From the NCBI RefSeq assembly GCF_001263795.1, contig NZ_LHUR01000027.1, positions 62,001-126,000 of the forward strand: DNA of 64,000 nucleotides, given 5' to 3'. The DNA is from Clostridium homopropionicum DSM 5847. Its GTDB lineage: Bacteria; Bacillota; Clostridia; Clostridiales; Clostridiaceae. The first letter of the stretch is position 1; each line of letters opens with the position of its first letter. This document shows, piece after piece, positions 17,428-26,800 of this stretch. The notes beneath the pieces were generated by a model. It saw only the letters and a list, made by a program, of their open reading frames with translations. It searched no databases and was not told the DNA's origin. The position numbers and the translations under genes are program-made.

Positions 17428-18582
17428 CTAGCTGATTAATTTCTTGCTCATTTCTTCAATTGCCTTACCTATTTTAAGTTTGTAGTATTTTTTATCTTCA
17501 CATAAAGGCATTCCTTTGTTTATAGATATAATTACAGGCTTCTCATCCTCTGGTATAAATGTAACAATGCCATCTTCAAAGGCGTCTTCTACTTCTTTTT
17601 TACTTATTCCATAGTTAGGATTAAATCTATTTATAACAAGCTTAACCTTGTTTTTTTCATATCCCAGAGACTCCATTACTTTAAGTCCTAATTTTGTATT
17701 CTTAAGAGCTACAATTTCCATAGTTGATATCATAAATATTTTTTCTGCCATATCTAAAACATAAAGAGTACTATCGTTGAAATTTATGCCCGTATCTACA
17801 ATGATTACATCATATTGATTTTTTAAAGCCTTCATTATTTTTTCAACTATTTCTTTAGTTATATATTCTGATGCTTCCGGTTTCTCAGGAGCAAACAGTA
17901 TATCAAAATTATCTTTATACTTGAATAAGTATGGTTTGATATTCTCATAAGAATCTATTTGTCCATCCTCTATTGCATCCAGAATAGTCTTTTTGCTATG
18001 TTGATTAACCATCATGGATATATCACCAAATTGAAAATCCATGTCTATAAGAAGTATTTTTTTATTTTCTGATTTACTTAAAAGAATGGCTGTATTAAGG
18101 GATAGAACAGATTTTCCTACCCCGCCTTTTGAGCTGAAAAAGGCTATAACCTTGGAATTTCTTACTTCATCTATATTAGCTCCCTTGAACTTTACTTGTA
18201 TCTCCTTATACTTTTCATAGGTTGCTATTATAGTGCCTATTAAGGTGTCGTAGTTAAAGGGCTTAATGATATATTCCTTAGCACCATGAAACATTGCCTT
18301 CTTTAAATACTCATTTTCAGCCTGAACGGACATAATAATTACCATTACAGATGGGTATTCCATAGTGATTCTTTCAGTGGCTTCTAAACCGTTTAATACA
18401 GGCATATTTATGTCCATTAAAACTATATCCGGTTTTGCATTTTGAATAAGCTTAAGTACCTCTTCTCCATTATCTGATTCTCCAACCACTTCAATATGCT
18501 CTTCTTCTAAGCTTAGTAATTTTTTTATAACATTTCTAGTTTCCTCAACATCATCTGCGATTAATACTTTAATCTTATTCAT
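17428..18582 (-). CDS. cpaE: CpaE/TadZ-like protein: receiver domain plus MinD-type ATPase
   Basis: A 384-residue protein with two modules. Residues 1-125 are a response-regulator receiver with the full acidic pocket (D10, D11), phosphoacceptor D57 in DIVLMDINMP, and K107. Residues ~143-384 are a ParA/MinD-type ATPase with the deviant Walker A KGGVGKS (152-158). TadZ/CpaE places the pilus machinery at a pole; its receiver is often degenerate, but here the key residues are intact, so phosphorylation could control assembly. It lies 12 bp after cpaB. Confidence 0.9.
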   Translation of the reverse strand: MNKIKVLIADDVEETRNVIKKLLSLEEEHIEVVGESDNGEEVLKLIQNAKPDIVLMDINMPVLNGLEATERITMEYPSVMVIIMSVQAENEYLKKAMFHGAKEYIIKPFNYDTLIGTIIATYEKYKEIQVKFKGANIDEVRNSKVIAFFSSKGGVGKSVLSLNTAILLSKSENKKILLIDMDFQFGDISMMVNQHSKKTILDAIEDGQIDSYENIKPYLFKYKDNFDILFAPEKPEASEYITKEIVEKIMKALKNQYDVIIVDTGINFNDSTLYVLDMAEKIFMISTMEIVALKNTKLGLKVMESLGYEKNKVKLVINRFNPNYGISKKEVEDAFEDGIVTFIPEDEKPVIISINKGMPLCEDKKYYKLKIGKAIEEMSKKLIS

Positions 18583-18594
18583 TATTTCATCCCC

Positions 18595-19539
18595 CTACTT
18601 TTGTAGTGTTGGAATTTTGATTATTTCCCCAGTTAATATTAAATTCTCATCGCTTATATTATTTGCATCCCTTATAATTTTGTATTTGCTTTCAATGCCG
18701 TAAAATCTCTTACTAATACTTTTTAAAGTATCTCCTTTTTTCACTGTATAGCTTGTATACTTTTCATCACTTTTAACTTCACTTTCCTTAGAACTATTAG
18801 CAAATAATTCTTCATAAGTAACTCCATTTGTTTCGATAATTGTATCTTCCTTTAATGGTCTTAAGGCTAATTTGATGTTTCCAATGTTCTCAGCAAACAC
18901 TAGCTTTTCAGTATCTGCTGCTTCAACTGATAAAGTTATTAAGAAATTTGTTTGAGTTTTTTCTTTATCCTCGCTTTTAGCATTTGTATTTACTTTCGCC
19001 TCTCTAGAAAGCTGTTGATCAACTGCTAGTATCTTAATGTTTTGAAGTATAATTTTAGCCTTATCTGGCCTAATTACCTTTGACCCTTCTTTTTTTTCAC
19101 CTACAAAGGCAATAATATCAACATAATCACCTGGTTTTAACAACTTTGAAACTCCCGATGCCCCTGTGGTACTTATGGAAATTGCCCTATGATTCTTATC
19201 TATATTTAAGCTAAGTTCCTCTTCTCCCTTATCAACAAGTTTACTAGTAAGAAAGCCTTCATTTTTTCCAAAGCTTTCCTTTGTATACTTTCCAATAATC
19301 TTTGAAGAATCCTTTAGATAATCTGCAAAAATAGGATTGTCATCCACCTGAATTTCCTTAACCATTTTCTTATCAATAAGAGTTCTAGCTGGTATTGCTT
19401 CAACTGCTACTATAATAGTTGTTTTTTTGCTTACTTCCTTTTCTGATTTTAAAGACTGCAAATAAATAAAAATAGCTACAGCAGCAATTAATGCTAAAGC
19501 AAAAGATATTAATATCAACTTTTGTCCTGTATTTTTCAT
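18595..19539 (-). CDS. cpaB: Flp pilus assembly protein CpaB with C-terminal LysM
   Basis: A 314-residue protein: one N-terminal membrane anchor (ILISFALALIAAVAIFIYL), a SAF domain (VAVEAIPARTLIDKKM), an RcpC/CpaB domain (GASGVSKLLKPGDYVDIIAF) and a C-terminal LysM module (SYTVKKGDTLKSISKRFYG). The LysM should bind peptidoglycan. In Gram-negative Tad systems CpaB links to the outer-membrane secretin; here LysM probably anchors it in the wall instead. It lies 21 bp after the TadG-like gene. Confidence 0.88.
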   Translation of the reverse strand: MKNTGQKLILISFALALIAAVAIFIYLQSLKSEKEVSKKTTIIVAVEAIPARTLIDKKMVKEIQVDDNPIFADYLKDSSKIIGKYTKESFGKNEGFLTSKLVDKGEEELSLNIDKNHRAISISTTGASGVSKLLKPGDYVDIIAFVGEKKEGSKVIRPDKAKIILQNIKILAVDQQLSREAKVNTNAKSEDKEKTQTNFLITLSVEAADTEKLVFAENIGNIKLALRPLKEDTIIETNGVTYEELFANSSKESEVKSDEKYTSYTVKKGDTLKSISKRFYGIESKYKIIRDANNISDENLILTGEIIKIPTLQK

Positions 19540-19560
19540 AATTGCCCTCCTTATGCTCCT

Positions 19561-20454
19561 TTATTGTGATAGCTTTGCACCGTAGGCACCTGTATCATTT
19601 AAGCTTAAATCAACTGGAGAATTTGAAACATATTTTATGAATCTGCCAGTGACCTCGATTTTCCCTGATTTATTAGCAACATTCTCCACATAAAACTGAG
19701 CAAAACCTACTACTAGCACTGGCTTTCGTCCATCTACTACTAAAGTGTCTACTAAAGGTAATGTCCATAGCCTTATGGAATCTCTTTGGAAATTATCAAA
19801 GGTACTGTTTTCAGAGTTAATATACTGTTTAATATCATTACAAGCACCTGTCATGTTACCAGTTTCTGTATCTATATAATCTCCTACTGAAACAGTTCCA
19901 CTGTATCCATTTATGGCATTCTCTTTAAAAACACTTGCTCCTGTTCCACCAAGTGCAACTGCACCGTAATTTCCGTGATATCCATCCCCTGCACCTTCTT
20001 TAAGCACCACTAAATCTCCATAGGAAAAATCGTATTTTTCTACAGCAAAGGGTCTTGTACCGTCTTTTACTGATTTTATAGGTCCAATAACAGCTTTTGT
20101 TTTATCTTTTATATTGCTGCTTCCTATACCTATTATTTGAGCAAAGGCATGTTTTACATTCTTTTGTCCTTCTATATAAACACTTTTTTTATCTTCGCTA
20201 ATAGTTATCTTAGTCAGATTTGGATCTACATTATTTTTTTCTAGATACTCAATAGCTACAGCCTCTGCTTTAACATCTCCATTTGGAAGTTCAAGTACTG
20301 CAGCTAATGCCGCTGAATCCATTGCATTAGATAATTTTATTCTTTCTATATAAACCATGCCAATATCAATTACATATGCAGTAAACCCAAATAGTGCTGC
20401 AATTATTATGCATAATATTATTGAAATATTACCTTTACTGCCCAATTTCTTCAT
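19561..20454 (-). CDS. TadG-like pilus assembly protein
   Basis: A 297-residue protein with a pilin-like N-terminus (KGNISIILCIIIAALFGFTA then AYVIDIGMVYIERIKLSNAM), i.e. the Tad/TadE-G hydrophobic segment, and a long extracellular beta-rich region. TadG-like pseudopilins help Flp assembly or adhesion. The conserved DAAALAA-type segment is DSAALAAV. It is 12 bp after tadE. There is no von Willebrand A domain, so it is a short TadG type. Confidence 0.82.
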   Translation of the reverse strand: MKKLGSKGNISIILCIIIAALFGFTAYVIDIGMVYIERIKLSNAMDSAALAAVLELPNGDVKAEAVAIEYLEKNNVDPNLTKITISEDKKSVYIEGQKNVKHAFAQIIGIGSSNIKDKTKAVIGPIKSVKDGTRPFAVEKYDFSYGDLVVLKEGAGDGYHGNYGAVALGGTGASVFKENAINGYSGTVSVGDYIDTETGNMTGACNDIKQYINSENSTFDNFQRDSIRLWTLPLVDTLVVDGRKPVLVVGFAQFYVENVANKSGKIEVTGRFIKYVSNSPVDLSLNDTGAYGAKLSQ

Positions 20455-20466
20455 TAACCAATCACC

Positions 20467-20856
20467 TCACTCAATCCTCATGGAAGTCTGTCCAGTTATC
20501 ATTTTCCCATTATTAAAAAGACTGCTTATGATTGGGATGGTGAATTTATAATTATAAGTTACTGTTACAGTAAGTGTATCTCCAGACCTTCTATTAGCTT
20601 CGCTGGGTGTTAAAGAAACTGTTAAGTCAGCTGGATTCAGGCTAGGAGAAGATGCTATAATCAAGCTCTCAATTTCAGCATCAGTACTTCCAACAATGCC
20701 AGCCCTTGCACCTTCTCTTGAAGCATTTTCAATAGCAAGATAGGAGTTTAGCATCATTCCAAACTGTATTATACCCATGACTAACATTAGAAGAATTGGA
20801 AGCACTATTGCAAATTCTACTAATGCTTGGCCCTTTTGATTTTTTATGCTTTTCAA
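20467..20856 (-). CDS. tadE: TadE-family pseudopilin
   Basis: A 129-residue minor pilin with the TadE signature: KNQKGQALVEFAIVLPILLM, with a prepilin-type G|QALVE cleavage site, then NASREGARAGIV. I start it at the TTG at 20856, five bases after AGGTGG; the GTG at 20865 overlaps that site. It should be processed by the prepilin peptidase at 23181. Confidence 0.88.
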   Translation of the reverse strand: MKSIKNQKGQALVEFAIVLPILLMLVMGIIQFGMMLNSYLAIENASREGARAGIVGSTDAEIESLIIASSPSLNPADLTVSLTPSEANRRSGDTLTVTVTYNYKFTIPIISSLFNNGKMITGQTSMRIE

Positions 20857-20909
20857 TATAACCACCTACTTTTATACTGATAATATAAGTCCTTAAGTGT
20901 TCCAAAAAA

Positions 20910-20937
20910 GCTCTAATCATTTTTCTATGATTAGAGC
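20910..20937 (-). terminator. Terminator/attenuator between pilin and tadE
   Basis: An 11-bp perfect stem GCTCTAATCAT/ATGATTAGAGC with a six-base loop, followed on the minus strand by TTTTTT. It lies between flp and tadE, so most transcripts probably end after the pilin and a minority continue into the assembly genes. Confidence 0.8.
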
Positions 20938-20967
20938 ACTTTGGACAAATCAATTTAATTTTATTTC

Positions 20968-21144
20968 CTAGCCAAGATTATCTATAATTTCCTGGAATTT
21001 CGCTGCTATTGCTGGTCCAAGTAGAACTAATACTGCAATAACTACAATTGCTACAAGTCCTATTATTAGAGCATACTCGACCATACTTTGTCCTTTTTCC
21101 TCTTTTAATTTATTAAATATAAATCTCTTGAATATTTGTAGCAT
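20968..21144 (-). CDS. flp: Flp/Fap major pilin
   Basis: A 58-residue pilin: a basic leader (MLQIFKRFIFNKLKEEKG), the cleavage site G|QSMVEYALI with Glu+5 and Tyr+6, a hydrophobic helix (VAIVVIAVLVLLGPAIAA) and a short tail KFQEIIDNLG. This is the classic Flp pilin layout. GGGAGGAATT precedes the ATG. It is followed by a terminator and then the Tad assembly genes. Confidence 0.93.
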   Translation of the reverse strand: MLQIFKRFIFNKLKEEKGQSMVEYALIIGLVAIVVIAVLVLLGPAIAAKFQEIIDNLG

Positions 21145-21191
21145 ATTAATTCCTCCCCTGAAATTTCTTTTCTTCTTATCTTCTTGAATCT

Positions 21192-21240
21192 ATTATAATT
21201 CCCTCTACTTTAGTTTGGCAGATTGCAAAAGTCACATTTA
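21192..21240 (-). promoter_or_regulatory. Candidate flp promoter region
   Basis: A perfect TATAAT lies at 21192-21197 on the minus strand, about 50 bp before the pilin ATG. No good -35 box is seen 16-18 bp upstream, which would suit an activator-dependent promoter, possibly of the NarL-type regulator just upstream. Confidence 0.35.
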
Positions 21241-21256
21241 ATAAGTAAAAAAGTCA

Positions 21257-21281
21257 TAAAAAAACAGGGACCAAAGTCCCT
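21257..21281 (-). terminator. Terminator after the response regulator gene
   Basis: AGGGAC-TTTG-GTCCCT followed by GTTTTTTT on the minus strand, directly after the regulator stop. It separates regulation genes from flp. Confidence 0.75.
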
Positions 21282-21290
21282 ATGTGCCTA

Positions 21291-21971
21291 TTAGTTTTCT
21301 GCCTCATATTTTTTTATATAATATTCTTCGATATTATTTTCTAATGCAAGAATTGTAGCATGTACTCTATCTCCAACATTTATCTTTCTAAAAATATTCG
21401 TTGTGTAATTTTTAACAGTTTTTTCAGAAAGGTATAATTGTTCTCCAATTTCTTTATTGCTAAGTCCTTTGGATATTTTCAAGAGTACCTCAATCTCTCT
21501 TTTTGAAAGCTCATCTAAAAGGCTAGATGGCTTCTTTTCATTAATTTTTATGTCTGAGAAAAGAAGTGCCACCAAGGATTTATCAATATACTTCTCACCC
21601 TTATAGACTAATCTAATTGCGTTTACAATCTCAGTGCCAGCAGAGTCCTTAAGAATATATCCATCGGCTCCAATATCTATAGCTGTATGAATAGTATTTC
21701 TATCATTTTCAACAGTTAACATTATTACTCTAATCTTATCCCCTTGCTGCCTTATACTTTTAAGTACCTGAATACCATTTACAATAGGCATATTGCAGTC
21801 TAATAAAACAATGTCAACATCTTTCTGTTTTAGAAGATCTAAAGCCTCCTGACCATTTTGGGCTTCCAAAACAATGAATATATCCTCTTCAAAACTTATA
21901 ATTCTCTTTAACCCCTGCCTTATTATATCATGGTCATCAGCAATTAATATTCTAATTACCTCGTTTTTCAT
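21291..21971 (-). CDS. NarL/LuxR-family response regulator
   Basis: A 226-residue regulator. Residues 1-120 form a receiver (ADDHD near 11-15; phosphoacceptor D58 in DIVLLDCNMP). Residues ~150-215 form a LuxR-type HTH (LSKREIEVLLKISKGLSNKE then LYLSEKTVKNYTTNIFRKI). It overlaps the upstream kinase gene by 20 bp and precedes flp, so the pair probably controls pilus expression. Confidence 0.92.
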   Translation of the reverse strand: MKNEVIRILIADDHDIIRQGLKRIISFEEDIFIVLEAQNGQEALDLLKQKDVDIVLLDCNMPIVNGIQVLKSIRQQGDKIRVIMLTVENDRNTIHTAIDIGADGYILKDSAGTEIVNAIRLVYKGEKYIDKSLVALLFSDIKINEKKPSSLLDELSKREIEVLLKISKGLSNKEIGEQLYLSEKTVKNYTTNIFRKINVGDRVHATILALENNIEEYYIKKYEAEN

Positions 21972-23136
21972 CCTTAATCACCTCTCGATTAATAGGAAGC
22001 TTAACCGTATAGTTTGTCCCCTTGCCCACATCAGATTTAATTTGAATCTCTCCTTGAAGCTGATTAACTCTATCATAAATACCTATAAGTCCATAAGAAG
22101 CTCCCATAGTTTTAACCCTCTTTAATGTTTCTTCCACATCAAATCCAATGCCGTCATCAGTTATGATTAAGATTAGATATTTTAATCCAAAATCCAGCTT
22201 TACCTCTACATGCCTTGCTTTAGAATGTTTTACAATATTATTAAAAATTTCTTGAATGATTCTATATACTGCAATTTGAATAATTGGCTCTATTTCCATG
22301 TGTACAGGCTTTAACTTTAATTTAATGTCAATATCATACTCTTGGGTAATGGCTTTTACATTCTGCTGAATAGTTTCACTTAATCCTAAATCGTCTAAAG
22401 CCATTGGTCTCAAATCGAAGATAATACTTCTTACTTCTCTTAAAGCCACCTTAACACTTTCCTTTAAATCTGCCAATTCCTTAAGTCCTTCTTCCATATC
22501 CTTTTGAATTACCATATTACATATGTCAACCTTCATAACTACATTTGCCATATGTTGAGCAGGTCCGTCATGAATGTCCCTTGCAATTCTTTTTCTCTCA
22601 TTTTCCTGAGCTTCTAAAATTTTTATTCCAATAAACATTTCAGAATTCTTATCTGCCCCTTCTAAGGCTGAAAGAATATTTCCCTCTAAGTAGCTCATTG
22701 CAATACTTATTTGGTTGATTATCTTTTCCCCACTCTCAATATTAATCATGATATTCCTTAGAGATATTTCTAAATTATCTCTTCGCTCTCTAAGTAATTT
22801 TTCTTCATTCATCTTTGTAAAAAATTTAATCCTTACTTCAGAGGCCATTTCATAGGCTTCTTTTATATCTTTTTCAACATATTTGTTAAAATTTTTAGAA
22901 ACCTCAACAAGCCTTAACCTGCAAGCTTTGTCTTGCTTTTCCAGTTCGTCAACCTCATGAATAATCCTAACAATATCCTTTTTAACCATTGCTATTTCAT
23001 AATTTAAGGTTTCCTGATTTTTCCTAATATTCTCAACAATATTAAGTATTTGCTCTCTGCTAGAACCTATCTCACCTATGATTTTTTTTATGATTTTATT
23101 TATCTCGTTTACATCTAAATCCATATCACTTCTCAC
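21952..23136 (-). CDS. DegS-like cytoplasmic sensor histidine kinase
   Basis: A 394-residue kinase with no membrane span. The N-terminal ~170 residues are a coiled-coil sensor like DegS. The HisKA_3 box is ERKRIARDIHDGPAQHMAN with H189, followed by an HATPase domain (IVKHSKARHVEV, ITDDGIGFD, YGLIGIYDRV). The start is GTG after a GAGG site. It overlaps the response regulator, forming a two-component pair inside the Tad locus. Confidence 0.9.
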   Translation of the reverse strand: MRSDMDLDVNEINKIIKKIIGEIGSSREQILNIVENIRKNQETLNYEIAMVKKDIVRIIHEVDELEKQDKACRLRLVEVSKNFNKYVEKDIKEAYEMASEVRIKFFTKMNEEKLLRERRDNLEISLRNIMINIESGEKIINQISIAMSYLEGNILSALEGADKNSEMFIGIKILEAQENERKRIARDIHDGPAQHMANVVMKVDICNMVIQKDMEEGLKELADLKESVKVALREVRSIIFDLRPMALDDLGLSETIQQNVKAITQEYDIDIKLKLKPVHMEIEPIIQIAVYRIIQEIFNNIVKHSKARHVEVKLDFGLKYLILIITDDGIGFDVEETLKRVKTMGASYGLIGIYDRVNQLQGEIQIKSDVGKGTNYTVKLPINREVIKDEKRGN

Positions 23137-23180
23137 GCCTCACCCTCGTTTAATATAGACTTTTTAACTTTAGTAAAATT

Positions 23181-23783
23181 TTATTCAAAAATAATTATTG
23201 AAATAAAGCTTCCAAGCGCTAAAAATGGACCAAATGGTATATAATCCTTAGCATCTTTGATTTTGGAAAAAATTAAACCAAGGCTTATTATTGAAGCTAA
23301 AAGAAAGGCCAAAAGAAGTGCCCATAGGGTTTTATTTAACCCTAAAAAGGCTCCAATAGCAAACATAAGCTTAATATCTCCACCACCCATGGCATTAGGA
23401 ATAAAAGACAATAACAATAATATTCCTCCACCAGCTATCATTCCTAGTATGGTATCTAGAAATGAAGTCCTAACAAATAAAGAAAAAACTATTCCCATAA
23501 CTAAAGCTGCAGCAACTATAAAATCAGGTATAATTCTATGTTGTAAATCAACAAAAGATATTATTATTAAAATTGTTGTCATTGCTATTGCCTTAGAAAA
23601 TATAATTGTAAGTCCAAACTTAAAAAATAAAATCTCAAAGACCGCCACACAAATAATATGTATATAAGTACCGAAAGCTTTTTTATTGCATTTTGATATA
23701 CTATTCGATATATTATCGATTATTTTATTTAAAACTTTTCCTATAATCAAACTTACTATTAAAATAAATATATACATATACAT
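23181..23783 (-). CDS. Prepilin peptidase, A24 family (TadV/CpaA)
   Basis: A 200-residue polytopic membrane aspartic protease. Catalytic Asp79 in FVDLQHRIIPD and Asp136 in GGGDIKLM match the type IV prepilin peptidase fold. It lacks the N-terminal methylase domain, as TadV/CpaA enzymes do. It heads the pilus locus and should mature Flp, TadE and the TadG-like protein. Confidence 0.92.
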   Translation of the reverse strand: MYMYIFILIVSLIIGKVLNKIIDNISNSISKCNKKAFGTYIHIICVAVFEILFFKFGLTIIFSKAIAMTTILIIISFVDLQHRIIPDFIVAAALVMGIVFSLFVRTSFLDTILGMIAGGGILLLLSFIPNAMGGGDIKLMFAIGAFLGLNKTLWALLLAFLLASIISLGLIFSKIKDAKDYIPFGPFLALGSFISIIIFE

Positions 23784-23866
23784 GTTGTGTACCCCTTAAA
23801 ATATATCGCTAATATTACAATAATATAATAATAGTATACTTATGAAAAGTGACAAATCAGGGGATT

Positions 23867-26800
23867 TTAGTTCTGGAACAATCCTAAAATCTCCTCTTCA
23901 GTTAAAGCTGCAAAGCCTTCACTACCAGATAATTCGTCTCCCATAAGTTGTGATATAAGCTTTTTCTTATCCTCTTGAAGGGCTATAATTTTTTCTTCAA
24001 TAGTCCCCTTAGCAATTATTTTTATAACTTCTACCACATTTTTCTGACCTATTCTGTGTGCCCTATCTGTTGCCTGATCTTCTACAGCTGGGTTCCACCA
24101 TGGATCAAAATGAATTACCACATCCGCTGAGGTTAAATTTAAACCTGTGCCTCCAGCCTTTAAGCTAATTAAAAAAATTGAATTTTTTCCCTCATTAAAT
24201 CCTTTTACTATATCCATTCTCTTTGCTGAAGAAATAGATCCATCTAAATAACTATAGGTAATTGCTTCTCTTTCAAGTCTTTCTCTTATATTCTTAAGTA
24301 CAGAGGTAAATTGTGAGAAAATTAGTATTTTGTGACCCTCTTCTATACTTTGTTTAAGAATTTCAACTAATGCTTCTATTTTACCGCTTCCTCCATTATA
24401 ATCCTCCATAACAACATTAGGATCTAGGCAAAGCTGCCTAAGTTTTGTTATATAAGAAAGTATCTCTATCTTACTATTTTTAAATTCTTCTTCTACTACC
24501 TTCTTTTCAATTACTGCCTTTACATGATCAGCATAAGCTTTATAAACCTTCTTCTGCTCTTCATCTAAGCTAACCATAAGCTTTTTTTCTATTTTATCCG
24601 GCAGCTCTTTGATAACATCTTTTTTCCTTCTTCTCAGTATAAATGGCTTTATCAGTCTATTTAAATCCTCTATAACCTCTTTTTCTTCTCTAAGTTTTTT
24701 GTGGTATCTTACACTAAATCTTTTTTCGTCATAGAGATATCCCGGCATTATAAAATCAAATATTGACCAAAGTTCCATTAGAGAATTTTCTATGGGAGTT
24801 CCTGATAGAGCAAATTTTGTCCTTGCTTTAATGCTCTTTATAGCTTTTGCATTTTGTGAATTTGGATTCTTTATATACTGTGCTTCATCTAGTATGCAGT
24901 AATCAAACTCCATTTTTTCATAACTTTCTAAGTCTCTCTTTAAAAGATTATAGGTAGTAATAATTACATCATAGTTTTCTATTTTCTTAAACAGCTCTTC
25001 TCTCTCTTCCTTTGCTCCATATACACCTACTGCAGCTACAGAGGGTGCAAACTTTTCAAATTCATTTATCCAATTATAAATTAATGATGTAGGAGCTACA
25101 ATTAAGCTTTTGCTTCCCTTATTTGATAAAATAAAGGTAATTGCTTGAATAGTCTTTCCAAGGCCCATTTCATCTCCTAATATTCCTCCAAAACCTAAGT
25201 AATCTAAGGTTTTAAACCAGTTATAACCTATCTTTTGATAATCTCTTAAGCTCCCCATTAAATTCTTTGGCTCTTTAAACTCCAATTTACTAATATTTTT
25301 AAATTTATCTCTTATTTCTTTTAATTGAGCTTTGCCTTTTATATATCTGATGTTATTATCCTGAAGATAACTATCTAAAAAAGCCCCTTTATTCTTAGGA
25401 ATCTCAATATGATTATCTTCTGGTGACTTGGGAGAAACCACGTCTATAAGTTTTAAAAACTTTTTAAGCTCTATTTCCTCTAAATCAATAAATTCTCCAG
25501 TTTTCAGCTTATAATATCTAAGATTATCTCTAAATGCTCTCAGTATATTTTTAGTTTCCTGTGGAGGTATATTGTCTATCATAAAATCCATGTAGAAATA
25601 ATCATACTTACCAGATTTTATATCTCCCTTAATACCATTTAGCCCAATGTTTTTTATACCTTTAAAATTTTCTGAGTAATACACTTCACCTATTTCTTGC
25701 AGCTTTTGTATTTCACTCTTAAAAAATCTAAAAGTGTATTCTTCCCCCCAAGCTAAATGAAATTTATCTTTTATTTCTTCAAAGCCTAAACTTTTTAAAA
25801 GCCTAATAACCTTATCTTCTGCTTTAGAATCCCTGTAAACAATCTTTTCTTTACATTCATGAAAAATATTAAACTCGCAAGCTTCATACTTAACTTTCAA
25901 TGTTAGAGTAATATTTTTGCTTTCTTCATCAAAATAGAACTTAAATTCACACTTTCCCATAACTATTTTGTCTTTTATAGCTTTAGACAAGCTTAGTTTA
26001 TTAGACAAAAGATTCAAATCTGGAATCAACCTTCTTAATATAGCATCCTCATTTGATTTAGGAATAGCTGCAATTTTAGCTTCATTAAAAACCTTAAGAT
26101 ACGGACTTATCTTGTAGCAATAATCATAATCTGGAAGATAAATATTAGTTCCATATAGGAAAACATTATTTTTAGAGCCTAAAACTATCGGCATCCCATC
26201 TGGTAACTTTAGAATATAATTATCCTTTATAAGCTTCAAATCAAAATTAATATCTGGAGTTCCGTGTATGATTTCTGTTTCTACTGTCCTAAAGAAGAAA
26301 CCTTCATTTAAATAAACTCTATGAGTTTTTATAATTTCAAAAAATTCTCTAACTAAATATTTAGGAATATTAATGTATTTCCCGTCAATAGCTGACTTTT
26401 CCCCTCTTTTCAAATACTTATTATTTTCAATGTTTCTAAGAGTTTCTATAAAATCAATAAGTCTTTTATCCTTAGCATTAAGTTTTTGATGGTTTCTATC
26501 AAAGGTAAAATTTTTGCTGTAACTTATGGGGATGTTATTATTATAGGCTAGTAAAAAGTGATTAATATCTTTTAAAATGTAAAGATTATTAGAACTCATA
26601 TAATTAAGCCCAATTTTAAGTTCTGCAGAGATATTATCATTCCATTCATTCTTATTTATGTAGACTTCTATTTTTATTTCATCCTTGTCCTTTTCATCTC
26701 CTAAAAGCATGGATAATAAATTATTATTTTTACTTTTAAATATTCCTGCTTCTATAGCTTTCTCTTCTTTAAAAAGAGGATGCTTTGACAGGTCTTCTAA

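Noticed and set aside
20729-20953. Minus-strand 74-codon frame overlapping tadE
   Set aside because: It is out of frame with the conserved TadE protein, crosses the terminator at 20910 and has no ribosome binding site.
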